A stretch of DNA of 64,000 nucleotides from contig NZ_CP031513.1 in assembly GCF_003522965.1 (NCBI RefSeq), forward strand, positions 930,001 through 994,000, read 5' to 3'. The notes under the pieces were generated by a model. The model ran no database searches. It was not told the DNA's origin and worked only from the letters and a program-made list of their open reading frames with translations. Source of the stretch: Bombilactobacillus bombi. Lineage in GTDB: Bacteria > Bacillota > Bacilli > Lactobacillales > Lactobacillaceae. Position 1 is the first letter of the stretch; each line of letters opens with the position of its first letter. Position numbers and translations under genes: made by a program. Of the stretch, positions 40,063-48,633 are shown piece by piece.

Positions 40063-40064
40063 AA

Positions 40065-40096
40065 AAAAAGCTGAAACCTACTGGTTTCAGCTTTTT
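40065..40096 (+). terminator. Terminator after clpE
   Basis: AAAAAGCTGAAACC and GGTTTCAGCTTTTT form a 14-bp stem with a four-base loop, directly beyond the clpE stop. Flanking A and T runs make it usable in both directions. Confidence 0.92.
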
Positions 40097-40310
40097 GTAT
40101 ACATACAATAATTGCTATAATGAGGCAAAAATAGGAATGATACTATGTTTATCTTTCAACAAGTTTCTTGTAATCACTTTACCCAAAGTTGAACAAGCTG
40201 AGGCGCTGTTTTGTCACATTGGCCATGATTGTTTGAAAATAGAATAATATAACTTAAGTAACTCATAATTAAAAAGAACAATTTTAAAGAACTTTAAAGT
40301 CTATTATCAA

Positions 40311-41702
40311 TTATTTAATAGATGTATTAGATACTTTTTGCCTATTGGTTCGATAAATATGCAATGTATCAATTATTATGACAAATAAAAAAGCCAGAAA
40401 ACTACAGATAATAGGAAAAATAAATATTGATAGCCAATTATCTTTAACTACAACCCCGGTATTGTGAGCCGCTCTAATAATAGCACCAAATAAGAATGCA
40501 TTATTCATTGAACCACTAATAAAAATTACCAGTGCATATATAAGCGCTTCCCAATATTTTTCAGTTAACAAATCTTTCATAGAAAACCCTAATATTTGCA
40601 ATTGTTGAACATTATAATTGCGTTGAGGACTAGAAATAATCGTGATAGAAATTGCATTCGCAAAAATTATTAAAAATGGTGTTCCTAAAAACATTGTTAG
40701 TGTTCCCAACAAGCCAGCAAAACTACGTTTTGAAGCAATATTAGCCAAATCTATGGCCAAATAGGCAAAAAAAGAACATAGTGTTGCTAGAATAAACAAC
40801 GGCATTACTACCGACTTCAAAAAATCTTTTCTAACAAAGACATTCCAATAAGCAGTACTAAAAGTCTTTAGACGATGAGGTAAGATTATTTGACCAATTA
40901 ATCTTACTATCAAGGGTAGAATAATTGGAGCAGCTAAACTAAAAGCGATAATAACAATAAAAATTGTTCCTAAAAATAAGGGCGTATATAAACTAACCAA
41001 AGATTGGTTGTAAGCTCCTAGAAGATTCCGCAATTGAGTTGTATCCATAAAAAATAAATTATAGATAAATACTAATCCACTTATGCTAATTAAACTACCT
41101 AACCATGATAAGGGTGTCATTCCCCATTTGGTTAATTTGTACCAATGATGAAAATGACTAGCTTTAGAAATAAAAATTTTATGCGCATCAAAAAAACTTA
41201 TTACCCAGCTAATTATGCCAATACTTAACAAAGTTATCAATAATGATCTCCATGAAAAATGAAATGGAACTTGTGGAAATTGCTGCATTCCCGGTGATGT
41301 TCTAACCCACGCATATAATCTAGTTACCAGTGGATAAGATAGACAATAACCAATTATGCCACCTACAAGACTAATAATAGCCATTTGTGAGCTTATCAGC
41401 TTGGACAACTGATTAGGATTAGCACCAAGAATAGACCAAAGGGAATATTCTTTTTGAAAACTATTAATTAATAAACGTGTCATTCCATTAATAATTAAGA
41501 TTAAAGTAATTAAACCAAAAATTGTTGGCATCATAAATAATTGTACTGGATTAAAATTCCCATAATTTAAATGAGCTTGGATTGTTGAAAAACTGCCAAT
41601 AGAAGTAAACCCTAAAAATAATCCCGCTATTATAAAAACAAATAGTGTCCCTAACCACTTTTTCCACGAATACTTAAATTGCCACCAAATTAAGTCTAAC
41701 AT
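40311..41702 (-). CDS. FtsX-like ABC transporter permease
   Basis: Membrane permease of 463 residues with about eight to ten hydrophobic segments and two FtsX-like repeats, each with the QxxE...LGxx...L pattern (first copy FQKEYSLWSILGANPNQLSKL, shortened; second NVQQLQILGFSMKDLL). It follows its ATPase by 10 bases. There is no large extracellular MacB/BceB-type domain, so it is a compact exporter or mechanotransmission unit. It is last in the cluster that begins at 48506. Confidence 0.82.
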   Translation of the reverse strand: MLDLIWWQFKYSWKKWLGTLFVFIIAGLFLGFTSIGSFSTIQAHLNYGNFNPVQLFMMPTIFGLITLILIINGMTRLLINSFQKEYSLWSILGANPNQLSKLISSQMAIISLVGGIIGYCLSYPLVTRLYAWVRTSPGMQQFPQVPFHFSWRSLLITLLSIGIISWVISFFDAHKIFISKASHFHHWYKLTKWGMTPLSWLGSLISISGLVFIYNLFFMDTTQLRNLLGAYNQSLVSLYTPLFLGTIFIVIIAFSLAAPIILPLIVRLIGQIILPHRLKTFSTAYWNVFVRKDFLKSVVMPLFILATLCSFFAYLAIDLANIASKRSFAGLLGTLTMFLGTPFLIIFANAISITIISSPQRNYNVQQLQILGFSMKDLLTEKYWEALIYALVIFISGSMNNAFLFGAIIRAAHNTGVVVKDNWLSIFIFPIICSFLAFLFVIIIDTLHIYRTNRQKVSNTSIK

Positions 41703-41712
41703 CAGTTCACCT

Positions 41713-42429
41713 TCATTCTTCCATTGTTGTTAGCAATTGTGACGCTGTTGGTTTGATCAGATTTTCTTGAATGAGACCATCTTTTAAAATGATAGTCCGA
41801 TCAGTTCTCATAGCTAACTCAATATCATGTGTTACCATTACAACACAAGCACCATCATCAGCTAATTTGCGTAGTAGCATGAAGATTATTTCTTTTGAAA
41901 TAGAATCGACAGCGCCTGTAGGTTCATCAGCAAAAATAATTTTAGAATGTGTTAATAATACTCTAGCAATAGCTACTTTTTGTTTTTCACCACCGGATAA
42001 ATTAGTTACAAAACTATTCAAATCAGCTGCGAAATTCATCTTTTCTAATAAATTCTGAACTGTTTTTCGCTGAATTTTTTCTCCAGATAAGCGTAAAGGT
42101 AAGACTATATTTTCAAAAACCGGTAAAGCAGGAACCAAATTGTAAGATTGAAAAATAAAGCCAATTTCTTGGCGTCGCATTTGTGCGAGCTTAGATGGTG
42201 ATAGTTGGTAAGGATTAACATTATTAATTAGTACTTGCCCTGCTGTAGGTTGAGTTAATCCAGACATACAATTTAACAAAGTGGATTTCCCACTGCCTGA
42301 AGGCCCAACAATACTAAGAAATTCCTGTGATTGAGCTGATAAAGAAATACCTTTTAAAATTGGAATAGTTTTGTTGCCTAAAGCAAATGCTTGGTGAATT
42401 TTATTTACAACAACTGCTTTTGTGTGCAT
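41713..42429 (-). CDS. ABC transporter ATPase, MacB/LolD type
   Basis: Nucleotide-binding subunit, 238 residues. Walker A GPSGSGKSTL, Q-loop FIFQSYNLVPAL, signature LSGGEKQKVAIAR, Walker B IIFADEPTGAVD and H-loop VTHDIE are intact. The pairing with the FtsX permease at 40311 and the LVPALPVFENIVLPL block place it in the MacB/Bce group, known for peptide antibiotic resistance or envelope stress. RBS is GGAG before ATG. Confidence 0.92.
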   Translation of the reverse strand: MHTKAVVVNKIHQAFALGNKTIPILKGISLSAQSQEFLSIVGPSGSGKSTLLNCMSGLTQPTAGQVLINNVNPYQLSPSKLAQMRRQEIGFIFQSYNLVPALPVFENIVLPLRLSGEKIQRKTVQNLLEKMNFAADLNSFVTNLSGGEKQKVAIARVLLTHSKIIFADEPTGAVDSISKEIIFMLLRKLADDGACVVMVTHDIELAMRTDRTIILKDGLIQENLIKPTASQLLTTMEE

Positions 42430-42463
42430 TTTTTCTCCTTATTGTTAATCTCAGCATTAACTT

Positions 42464-43360
42464 CTATTTAATTTTGACATAACCTTCATCCCCGATGATG
42501 TCTAAAGAATTAGGTGCTACCTGATCATGATTAAATTCTTTATTATATTTTTTATTATGATAATAAGTTGGGATGTTACCTCTTATCTTAAAATTTAAAT
42601 TAGAATTGAGCTGCTGCAGCTGAAGATATAACCCATTACTTTGAATATTGTTATTACCTTCTATCTGAGATTCATTAATTCTAGCAGTTAAATTATCAGC
42701 ATTTATCTTAAAATTATGCAGTTGAGATTTATTAATAAGCAAATGGCAATCATCTACCTCCCAATGAGAATTTGCCAAATTACAATTATCAAATTGATAC
42801 TCACCATCGGAATCATTGATATTCAACTGATTAGTTATTTGAACATTTTTAAATTGAGTTTGTGCTTCATAATTATCTAAGTTAACATTTTGCAAAATTA
42901 AATCGGTAATTTTAATTGGACCATAAGTATCTAATTTTAAATTCTGCAATGCTTGTGCATTGGGAAGCGTAATGACTAATTGACTTCTAGTGTGAGAATG
43001 TTGATTCTTTTTATTAAAATGAATAAATGAAGGCCTCTTCTTAACATGAGTCGGTACAATTCTCAGATGCTGGTTTTTAACTTCCAGATGTATTTTTTGA
43101 TTCGATCTTAATTTGACATTGTATTGTTTGCCTAATTGGATGACTACATCTGCTTTATTAATAGAGATCTCAGCACTATTAAATTTTTGTTGAGTGGTAT
43201 ATGTGTGCATTTTTTGAATTTGATTGTCTTTTAAAACCACAAAAGGTCCACTTTGACTATTACTGCTAACAGTTTGAAAGCCTTGATTTTTATAGCCCAC
43301 TATCAAAATAATAATTCCCATAAAAAAAGCAATAATAGTTATAAAATAATATTTCTTCAT
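42464..43360 (-). CDS. Membrane-anchored DUF4097-like solenoid protein
   Basis: Single N-terminal membrane segment (YYFITIIAFFMGIIILIVGY) and a large extracytoplasmic part of repeated beta strands about 19-21 residues apart, with Asn/Asp turn residues (NINDSDGEY, then VDDCHL and NADNLTAR). This fits a DUF4097-type right-handed beta-solenoid. The ATG at 43360 is chosen over an upstream TTG since AAGGAG lies six bases before it, giving 298 residues. It resembles the protein at 46909. Its place between two ABC transporter sets suggests a sensory or scaffold role, which is inferred. Confidence 0.7.
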   Translation of the reverse strand: MKKYYFITIIAFFMGIIILIVGYKNQGFQTVSSNSQSGPFVVLKDNQIQKMHTYTTQQKFNSAEISINKADVVIQLGKQYNVKLRSNQKIHLEVKNQHLRIVPTHVKKRPSFIHFNKKNQHSHTRSQLVITLPNAQALQNLKLDTYGPIKITDLILQNVNLDNYEAQTQFKNVQITNQLNINDSDGEYQFDNCNLANSHWEVDDCHLLINKSQLHNFKINADNLTARINESQIEGNNNIQSNGLYLQLQQLNSNLNFKIRGNIPTYYHNKKYNKEFNHDQVAPNSLDIIGDEGYVKIK

Positions 43361-43371
43361 CCTTTTCTCCT

Positions 43372-44139
43372 TCAAAAGTGCTTTTTACGAAAAACTAGAT
43401 AACCTAATAGAAAGAAAGTTATTGTATAGAGTATTGTGCCTGTTAGCAATTGCGAATTTAGTAAATGTGTAGTTTGATGATACATAGCGTAGTTATAATA
43501 TTGAGTGGTTAAATTCGTCATATTCAATGGATTCCACTTCATAATCGTAATAAGTTGTCCACTGTGATTTAAGATGTCTGCTGAAAAGCCACTCCCCATA
43601 AAGATAATCCCTAAATTTAAAGCAATAACAATCGCATTATTATTAATTAAACAAGACATTAACAGAATTAAACTAATACATAAGGTAGAAGATAATAAAT
43701 CAAGTATTGTCGTATGGAACATATTCAACCATAATGGTTGCTGATATTGATAAATTGCTAACCAATTTATTTTTCCACCAAAACCAACCGATTTTAGCAA
43801 AACAGTAAAACTAAGCGCTAATAAATGTAGTCCAAGGTTATAACTCTCTATTACTATTAACTTGGAAATAAAAACATATACCTTATTAGAAGCTTTATAA
43901 AGAATAGTTAAAATAGCATTATTCTGAAATTCCATTGAAAAACTTGTAGAAGCAATTATTATCAGCAATAAAGTAAGCCACTGATCCGAATTATAAGTAG
44001 CCATAGCTTCTAAACGGGCTTCAGAACTGGGCATTATTAGACCCGTTAAGATCATCAACCCTAATAATAACAACGGTATAATCCAAGTAATTTTACGATG
44101 AACTAATTTATAAAATTCCTGTTGCAAACTATATCTCAT
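43372..44139 (-). CDS. ABC-2 type permease (second of pair)
   Basis: Membrane subunit of 255 residues with six hydrophobic segments, similar to the permease next to it: both carry an SME(Y/F)xNN block followed by (S/A)SxKxYxxxSK in the first cytosolic loop. This is the BcrB/lantibiotic-immunity ABC-2 pattern. With the ATPase at 44891 the two permeases probably form a heterodimeric exporter. Confidence 0.8.
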   Translation of the reverse strand: MRYSLQQEFYKLVHRKITWIIPLLLLGLMILTGLIMPSSEARLEAMATYNSDQWLTLLLIIIASTSFSMEFQNNAILTILYKASNKVYVFISKLIVIESYNLGLHLLALSFTVLLKSVGFGGKINWLAIYQYQQPLWLNMFHTTILDLLSSTLCISLILLMSCLINNNAIVIALNLGIIFMGSGFSADILNHSGQLITIMKWNPLNMTNLTTQYYNYAMYHQTTHLLNSQLLTGTILYTITFFLLGYLVFRKKHF

Positions 44140-44163
44140 CGCGATCCATCCTTTGAATAAAGA

Positions 44164-44922
44164 TTAGACTCTTCTTTTTTTAAATAACCAATAACCCAGT
44201 CCTAAAAAAATTAATGTATCAACGATTACTCCTATAATTATTTGTAAATTACTTAATTGAGAAATTGCAATATTATTGGGTTTAGGCAATTGGTTAATAA
44301 TATTAATCATATTTAGGGGATTCCATTTCCAAATAAAACTCATATTAGGAAAAGCTGTCATTATTATGCCTGATAAACTATTACCAATAAATCCAATTGC
44401 CATACCTAATCCAATCACTGCAACATTGATTTTAACTATAGAAATTAGCATAAAACAAAGGGAAACCATAAAAAATAAATAAAGTCCATTACCGATTAAA
44501 TTGAGTAGCAGCGTAGTCAATAAACTATGATGATTTTGATAAATCATATTCCAACTATACTTATCGCCAACAATTGTTATTTTCAAGAATATTGTTAAGG
44601 CTAAACCCAGTAATAAGAGAAAAATACCGTAACCTATCACTATAAAATATTTAGACAAATAAATATAAGACTTACTGGAACTTTTATAGAACATTGTACA
44701 AATAGTATTGTTTTTATATTCCATTGATAAAAAGGTCGAACTCAGTGTAATTATGATTAATAATGTCCATTGTCCTAATCCAAAACCTTGAGCAATTATC
44801 CTAGGAGTAATCGGCCTACTAAATGTTGCTTCCAACATCAGTAATAACAAAGCCATAACCCCATATAAAGGTATCCGCTGATGCCAGAATTTAAAAAGTT
44901 CCTGTTTTATGGTAGTTATCAT
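44164..44922 (-). CDS. ABC-2 type permease (first of pair)
   Basis: Membrane subunit of 252 residues with six hydrophobic segments, opening MITTIKQELFKFWHQRIPLY, the typical cytosolic start of BcrB/SpaE-like permeases, and containing SMEYKNNTICTMFYKSS. It overlaps the ATPase gene by 32 bases and precedes its paralogue by 24 bases. A tandem duplication followed by divergence explains the pair. Confidence 0.8.
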   Translation of the reverse strand: MITTIKQELFKFWHQRIPLYGVMALLLLMLEATFSRPITPRIIAQGFGLGQWTLLIIITLSSTFLSMEYKNNTICTMFYKSSSKSYIYLSKYFIVIGYGIFLLLLGLALTIFLKITIVGDKYSWNMIYQNHHSLLTTLLLNLIGNGLYLFFMVSLCFMLISIVKINVAVIGLGMAIGFIGNSLSGIIMTAFPNMSFIWKWNPLNMINIINQLPKPNNIAISQLSNLQIIIGVIVDTLIFLGLGYWLFKKRRV

Positions 44923-45799
44923 GTGTCTGCCTCCGCTGTTGTTCTAACAAATTTACAATTATTTTTTCAAAATTAGTCTCTTGAGGTTCCAATTCTAACA
45001 ATCGTAAATTATGAACATACAACAAATCCTGCACTTTAAAAATATCAGTATGATTAATCAATAAGTAATTTTCATTTTTTTTAACTGGTAAATGATGTTT
45101 GCTTAATATGTCAACTGTCTTATCCAGATTTGTAGTCAGTAACTTATATTGACATTGATTCAGATTCCTAATTTCTGTGAGTGCCTGATCTATAATAATT
45201 TGTCCATCATTAATTAAAATCAATCTCGTCATGATTTTTTGTAATTCACTTAGAACATGACTAGAAATCAAAAATGCTGTCCCTTGTTCAGCATATTGTT
45301 GAATAATTTTTCGAATACCAATGGTTGCTTCAATATCCAAGCCATTTAGCGGCTCATCTAAAATTACTAATTGTGGGTGATTTAATAAAGCAATTGCAAT
45401 CCCCAGTTTTTGCTTCATTCCTAAGGAATAATTTTTAGATTTTTTACTAATATAATGCTCCATTTGCAATCTTGAAATTACCTGCAACAAGTCTTCATGG
45501 CTGTGACTATACAATTCTAAATTTTGCAGTCCTGTTAAAAAAGGATAAATTGCTGGATGTTCAATCAATGCTCCTACTTGAGCTAAGGCTGTATGATTAT
45601 TTTCAGTTATCTTTTGATTAGCAAATATAATTTGTCCTTGAAAATTAGTTAAACCAAGAATTGTTTTCATAATGGTCGTTTTTCCAGCACCATTAGGCCC
45701 CACTAAACCCACAATATCACCAGGTTGTACTTGAAAAGAAAGGTCATCAATAATCTTTTTATGTCCAATACAAACAGCAATATTTTTTACCTGTAACAT
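44891..45799 (-). CDS. ABC exporter ATPase, BcrA-like
   Basis: Nucleotide-binding subunit, 302 residues, of the bacitracin/lantibiotic-protection type. Walker A is GPNGAGKTTIMK, signature YSLGMKQKLGIA (degenerate LSGGQ, as usual in BcrA), Walker B LVILDEPLNGLD and switch His in ISSHVLSEL. The extra C-terminal 80 residues match that subgroup. GGAG lies ten bases before ATG. Substrate unknown: peptide antibiotics or envelope lipids are the expected candidates. Confidence 0.88.
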   Translation of the reverse strand: MLQVKNIAVCIGHKKIIDDLSFQVQPGDIVGLVGPNGAGKTTIMKTILGLTNFQGQIIFANQKITENNHTALAQVGALIEHPAIYPFLTGLQNLELYSHSHEDLLQVISRLQMEHYISKKSKNYSLGMKQKLGIAIALLNHPQLVILDEPLNGLDIEATIGIRKIIQQYAEQGTAFLISSHVLSELQKIMTRLILINDGQIIIDQALTEIRNLNQCQYKLLTTNLDKTVDILSKHHLPVKKNENYLLINHTDIFKVQDLLYVHNLRLLELEPQETNFEKIIVNLLEQQRRQTHDNYHKTGTF

Positions 45800-45917
45800 C
45801 TTGTGGTTGCTCCTTTCTCTAATTTGGACTATTGCAGCATAACTTCAACGTCTCAAAAAATTAGTTTTCGACTAATCTAATATGCTCTCCTTCTTTACTC
45901 GTAATATTTGTTCACCT

Positions 45918-46538
45918 TTATATTTTTTTATGGTATTCATGATTTTTGAAAACTTTTCTACCTAACCACCGTGCTGCTTGGGCGCCTAAAGCAATTAACC
46001 AGCGTCCCACTCTCAAAACAAGCGGCAATATCATAAATAAAACAGTTAATAAGATAATACCTGCCCCGGTATAAAACCATCCAACTGCCCAATTAGCAGT
46101 AGAAATAAGCGGTAGCGCTTTATAAATTATTGAACAAGCGGCTACAAAAAAGGCTACAAAAAGGCTCACTGCTACTACACTGATAACAAATAAAAATAAG
46201 ATAATTCCTAGCAAAACAAATAATAATGGTATGCCTAAGGGTACTGCACACATGCCTAGAATAATCCACCAAATAGCACGCACATCTTGTCTAGATTTAA
46301 TATGAGAATTATTATCAGTAACTGCCTCTTCTGTAGGATTTAGAGAATAATTAGCCATAATTTTGTGGGCTAGTTGTTTGGGGGTTCCTAACTCTTGTTC
46401 AATGTCAAAGCGATTATGCAATTTGGCATCTAATAAAAATTCTCGATAAAATTCTTCAACTTCCCTACGTTCTTCGGCCGGTAATCGTGATAAATGGGCA
46501 TCTAATTCTGTAATATATTTTTCAATCTCTTTAGTCAT
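45918..46538 (-). CDS. HAAS-domain (DUF1700) membrane protein
   Basis: 206 residues. The N-terminal helical HAAS domain (about 1-75) has EFYREFLLDAK and LGTPKQLAHKIMANYSL, typical of DUF1700. After a linker come about four hydrophobic segments. Such proteins usually sit beside a PadR-like regulator and are thought to link a membrane signal to it. Here PadR is directly upstream and overlaps by eight bases. Start at 46538, GGAGG 12 bases upstream. A paralogue is at 47862. Confidence 0.85.
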   Translation of the reverse strand: MTKEIEKYITELDAHLSRLPAEERREVEEFYREFLLDAKLHNRFDIEQELGTPKQLAHKIMANYSLNPTEEAVTDNNSHIKSRQDVRAIWWIILGMCAVPLGIPLLFVLLGIILFLFVISVVAVSLFVAFFVAACSIIYKALPLISTANWAVGWFYTGAGIILLTVLFMILPLVLRVGRWLIALGAQAARWLGRKVFKNHEYHKKI

Positions 46539-46851
46539 CTTTATTATCATCCTCCAAGGCCTGATTGACTTTTTGATAGAAATCATGCCATTCATTAACA
46601 ATAGTATTTAACCGTTGACGGCCCAAATCCGTTAATTGATAGTAGCGGCGATTGCGTCCTTGGTAAGGTTGATCATAAGTAGTCAAATATTTATTCTTTT
46701 TCAAACGACGCAAAACGGGGTAAATAGTTGATTCTGAAATATCAAACACCGATTGCACTTGCTGTGTTAAGGCATAGCCATACAAATCGTCATGTTTCAG
46801 CGCTGATAAAACAACCCCCTCTAATATCTCAGAAGAAATCTGAATTGCCAT
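46531..46851 (-). CDS. PadR-family transcriptional regulator
   Basis: Winged-helix regulator of 106 residues. Opens MAIQISSEILEGVVLSALKHDDLYGYALTQ (first 30 residues, shown here only as the family-like start; key parts LYGY and STIYPVLRRLKKNKYL). The short C-terminal helix is the PadR-s2 form. Operon position between the HAAS genes suggests it controls the whole cluster. No ligand pocket can be read. Confidence 0.9.
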   Translation of the reverse strand: MAIQISSEILEGVVLSALKHDDLYGYALTQQVQSVFDISESTIYPVLRRLKKNKYLTTYDQPYQGRNRRYYQLTDLGRQRLNTIVNEWHDFYQKVNQALEDDNKDD

Positions 46852-46908
46852 TTAGTTCGTCTCCTTTAAAAAGGGGAATTGCATAATTAAATTCATTAAT
46901 TCCACCTT

Positions 46909-47865
46909 CTACTTAATTGATACATCAAGGTCTTCACCATTTACTGCCAAACGATTTTTCTTACTATTATTTTTTACAAAAGTACCATCACTATGTTGGT
47001 TATAGTAATGAATATTAGAATCATCACCGCTAAGATGATAACTCAAATCACGGTTAATATTTCTTATTTTCATATTGACATCTTCGGCATCAATCGAATT
47101 ATTATGTTGTAGCGTGCTATTAGTTAATAGCATATCTACATCTTCACTATCTAAATTCCAATTAGCAATTATCGAATTATCAATATAAAATTTGGCATCA
47201 CCTGTATCACTAATAAAACTATTGATATGTGATTTATTGATTTTTAAATTTGTATCTCCACAATCTACCTTTAAATGATTGAAGCGGCAATTATTGATTT
47301 GTCCTTTGACATCTCCGTCATTTGCTACCATCTTCTGCTTCACTATCACGTTTGCCATTGTTAATGTGGTATCTTCATTATCTAAAGCAATTGTATCTAT
47401 TATTAAATTTTTTAATTGCACATGTGTATCAGTACTATCAAACACAATTTGGTTAAGTGCTGATTTATTAGGGACAGTAATGTTAATTTGTGTTTGGTTA
47501 GTTTTGGCCCAGCCCAAATTGAAATTCGTCAGAAGTTTTTTGTGCGATTCTGATTGAGCAATATTTAAAGTTTGATTTTGAATGTGAGACTGCAACGTGG
47601 TGTCTTTATCAGCAGTAATAATTTCTGCACTAAATTTTGCACCGGTTTGAATCTTAACATCAGCGTCATACACATCAATATTAATTTTATTAAAACGTCC
47701 TTGTAGATGGTAATGCTGACCTTTTTGAGATTTGCTGGACTCGATGGCTCCCACAAAATCCCAATCCCAAGTTTTCATTTGACTGCCGCCATTTATCCAA
47801 CCAATCGAAATCATCAAAACTCCAATAGTTAAAACTGTTAATACTGTTACATAATATTTTTTCAT
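46909..47865 (-). CDS. Membrane-anchored DUF4097-like solenoid protein
   Basis: 318 residues, N-terminal membrane segment (YYVTVLTVLTIGVLMISIGW) then a beta-solenoid with turns carrying ED or GD pairs at about 20-residue steps: DNEDTTL, NDGDVKG, CGDTNL, TGDAKF, SEDVDM, AEDVNM and GEDLDV. The ladder of acidic turns could bind cations or a charged ligand. It overlaps the upstream HAAS gene as ATGA, so the two are coupled. It is a paralogue of the protein at 42464. Confidence 0.72.
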   Translation of the reverse strand: MKKYYVTVLTVLTIGVLMISIGWINGGSQMKTWDWDFVGAIESSKSQKGQHYHLQGRFNKINIDVYDADVKIQTGAKFSAEIITADKDTTLQSHIQNQTLNIAQSESHKKLLTNFNLGWAKTNQTQINITVPNKSALNQIVFDSTDTHVQLKNLIIDTIALDNEDTTLTMANVIVKQKMVANDGDVKGQINNCRFNHLKVDCGDTNLKINKSHINSFISDTGDAKFYIDNSIIANWNLDSEDVDMLLTNSTLQHNNSIDAEDVNMKIRNINRDLSYHLSGDDSNIHYYNQHSDGTFVKNNSKKNRLAVNGEDLDVSIK

Positions 47866-48506
47866 TGTTGATGCTTCTCCTTATTAGCAGTTTGATAATA
47901 TTGATTTTTAAAGACCTTATGCCCCAATCTACGAATTAACTGAAAACTAGCATCTATAACTATTCGAATTAAGTTAATTAACATCGGAACTATTAAAGCT
48001 ACTAGTGCTAAAGCGACTAAACCACATCCGGTATAAAATAAGCCAACTTGCCATTGTGTCCATAGTAACGGTATTGCCTTGACCACAATTGTCAGACCAA
48101 TACCAGCTAAAGCAAAAATTAATCCCCAAAAACCAATAATTAAAGCACAAATAACACTAATAGTAGCTACAATAATTCCTAACAAGGCACTTAATATGGG
48201 TATACCTACTGGCATTGCCAATATACCTAAAATAATCCACCACACTGCTCGTAAATCTGATTGCGAACGTTGATGATTAATTGGATGTGTAGGTGGCTCA
48301 TCTAAATTCAAAGAATAATCGGCCAAAATTTTCCGGGCTAATTGTTGGGATGTTCCCAACTTTTGCTCAATAGATGAGCGCGAATATAGCTTACCATCAA
48401 GTAAGTATTCACGATAAAACTCTTCTGTTTCTTGGCGCTCATCTTCAGGCAATCCTTGTAAATTAGCAGAAAGCTCGTTGATATAAGCTTCAATTTCTTG
48501 ATTCAT
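47862..48506 (-). CDS. HAAS-domain (DUF1700) membrane protein
   Basis: 214 residues, paralogue of the protein at 45918. The HAAS part has LPEDERQETEEFYREYLLDGK and LGTSQQLARKILADYSL, split here by length, and four hydrophobic segments follow (about 80-190). It is first in the ten-gene run and lies behind a strong promoter (48542-48570). Because the second HAAS copy is adjacent to PadR, this copy may report to the same regulator. Confidence 0.85.
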   Translation of the reverse strand: MNQEIEAYINELSANLQGLPEDERQETEEFYREYLLDGKLYSRSSIEQKLGTSQQLARKILADYSLNLDEPPTHPINHQRSQSDLRAVWWIILGILAMPVGIPILSALLGIIVATISVICALIIGFWGLIFALAGIGLTIVVKAIPLLWTQWQVGLFYTGCGLVALALVALIVPMLINLIRIVIDASFQLIRRLGHKVFKNQYYQTANKEKHQQ

Positions 48507-48541
48507 CTTACTCCTCCAACAACTAAATTATCTTCGCCAAT

Positions 48542-48570
48542 ACTATATACCGTATAATATTGTATGTCAA
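48542..48570 (-). promoter_or_regulatory. Promoter of the HAAS/PadR/ABC cluster
   Basis: Minus-strand TTGACA (48565-48570) and TATAGT (48542-48547) are 17 bases apart. The spacer and -10 together form a near-palindrome (CAATATTATAC facing GTATATAGTATTG), a plausible PadR operator. Confidence 0.75.
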
Positions 48571-48580
48571 TAATTATTAG

Positions 48581-48622
48581 AAAACAAAAAAGAATCAAAT
48601 CCTGATGATAGATTTGATTCTT
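48581..48622 (-). terminator. Terminator after the histidine phosphatase gene
   Basis: Minus-strand AAGAATCAAATC and GATTTGATTCTT form a 12-bp stem with a nine-base loop followed by TTTTTTGTTTT. It also shields the cluster promoter from read-through. Confidence 0.85.
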
Positions 48623-48633
48623 CATTATTTTAT

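Noticed and set aside
45855-45876. Terminator between the second HAAS gene and the BcrA-like ATPase
   Set aside because: Only a 6-bp AT-rich stem before a T-run; too weak to claim, though it could attenuate.
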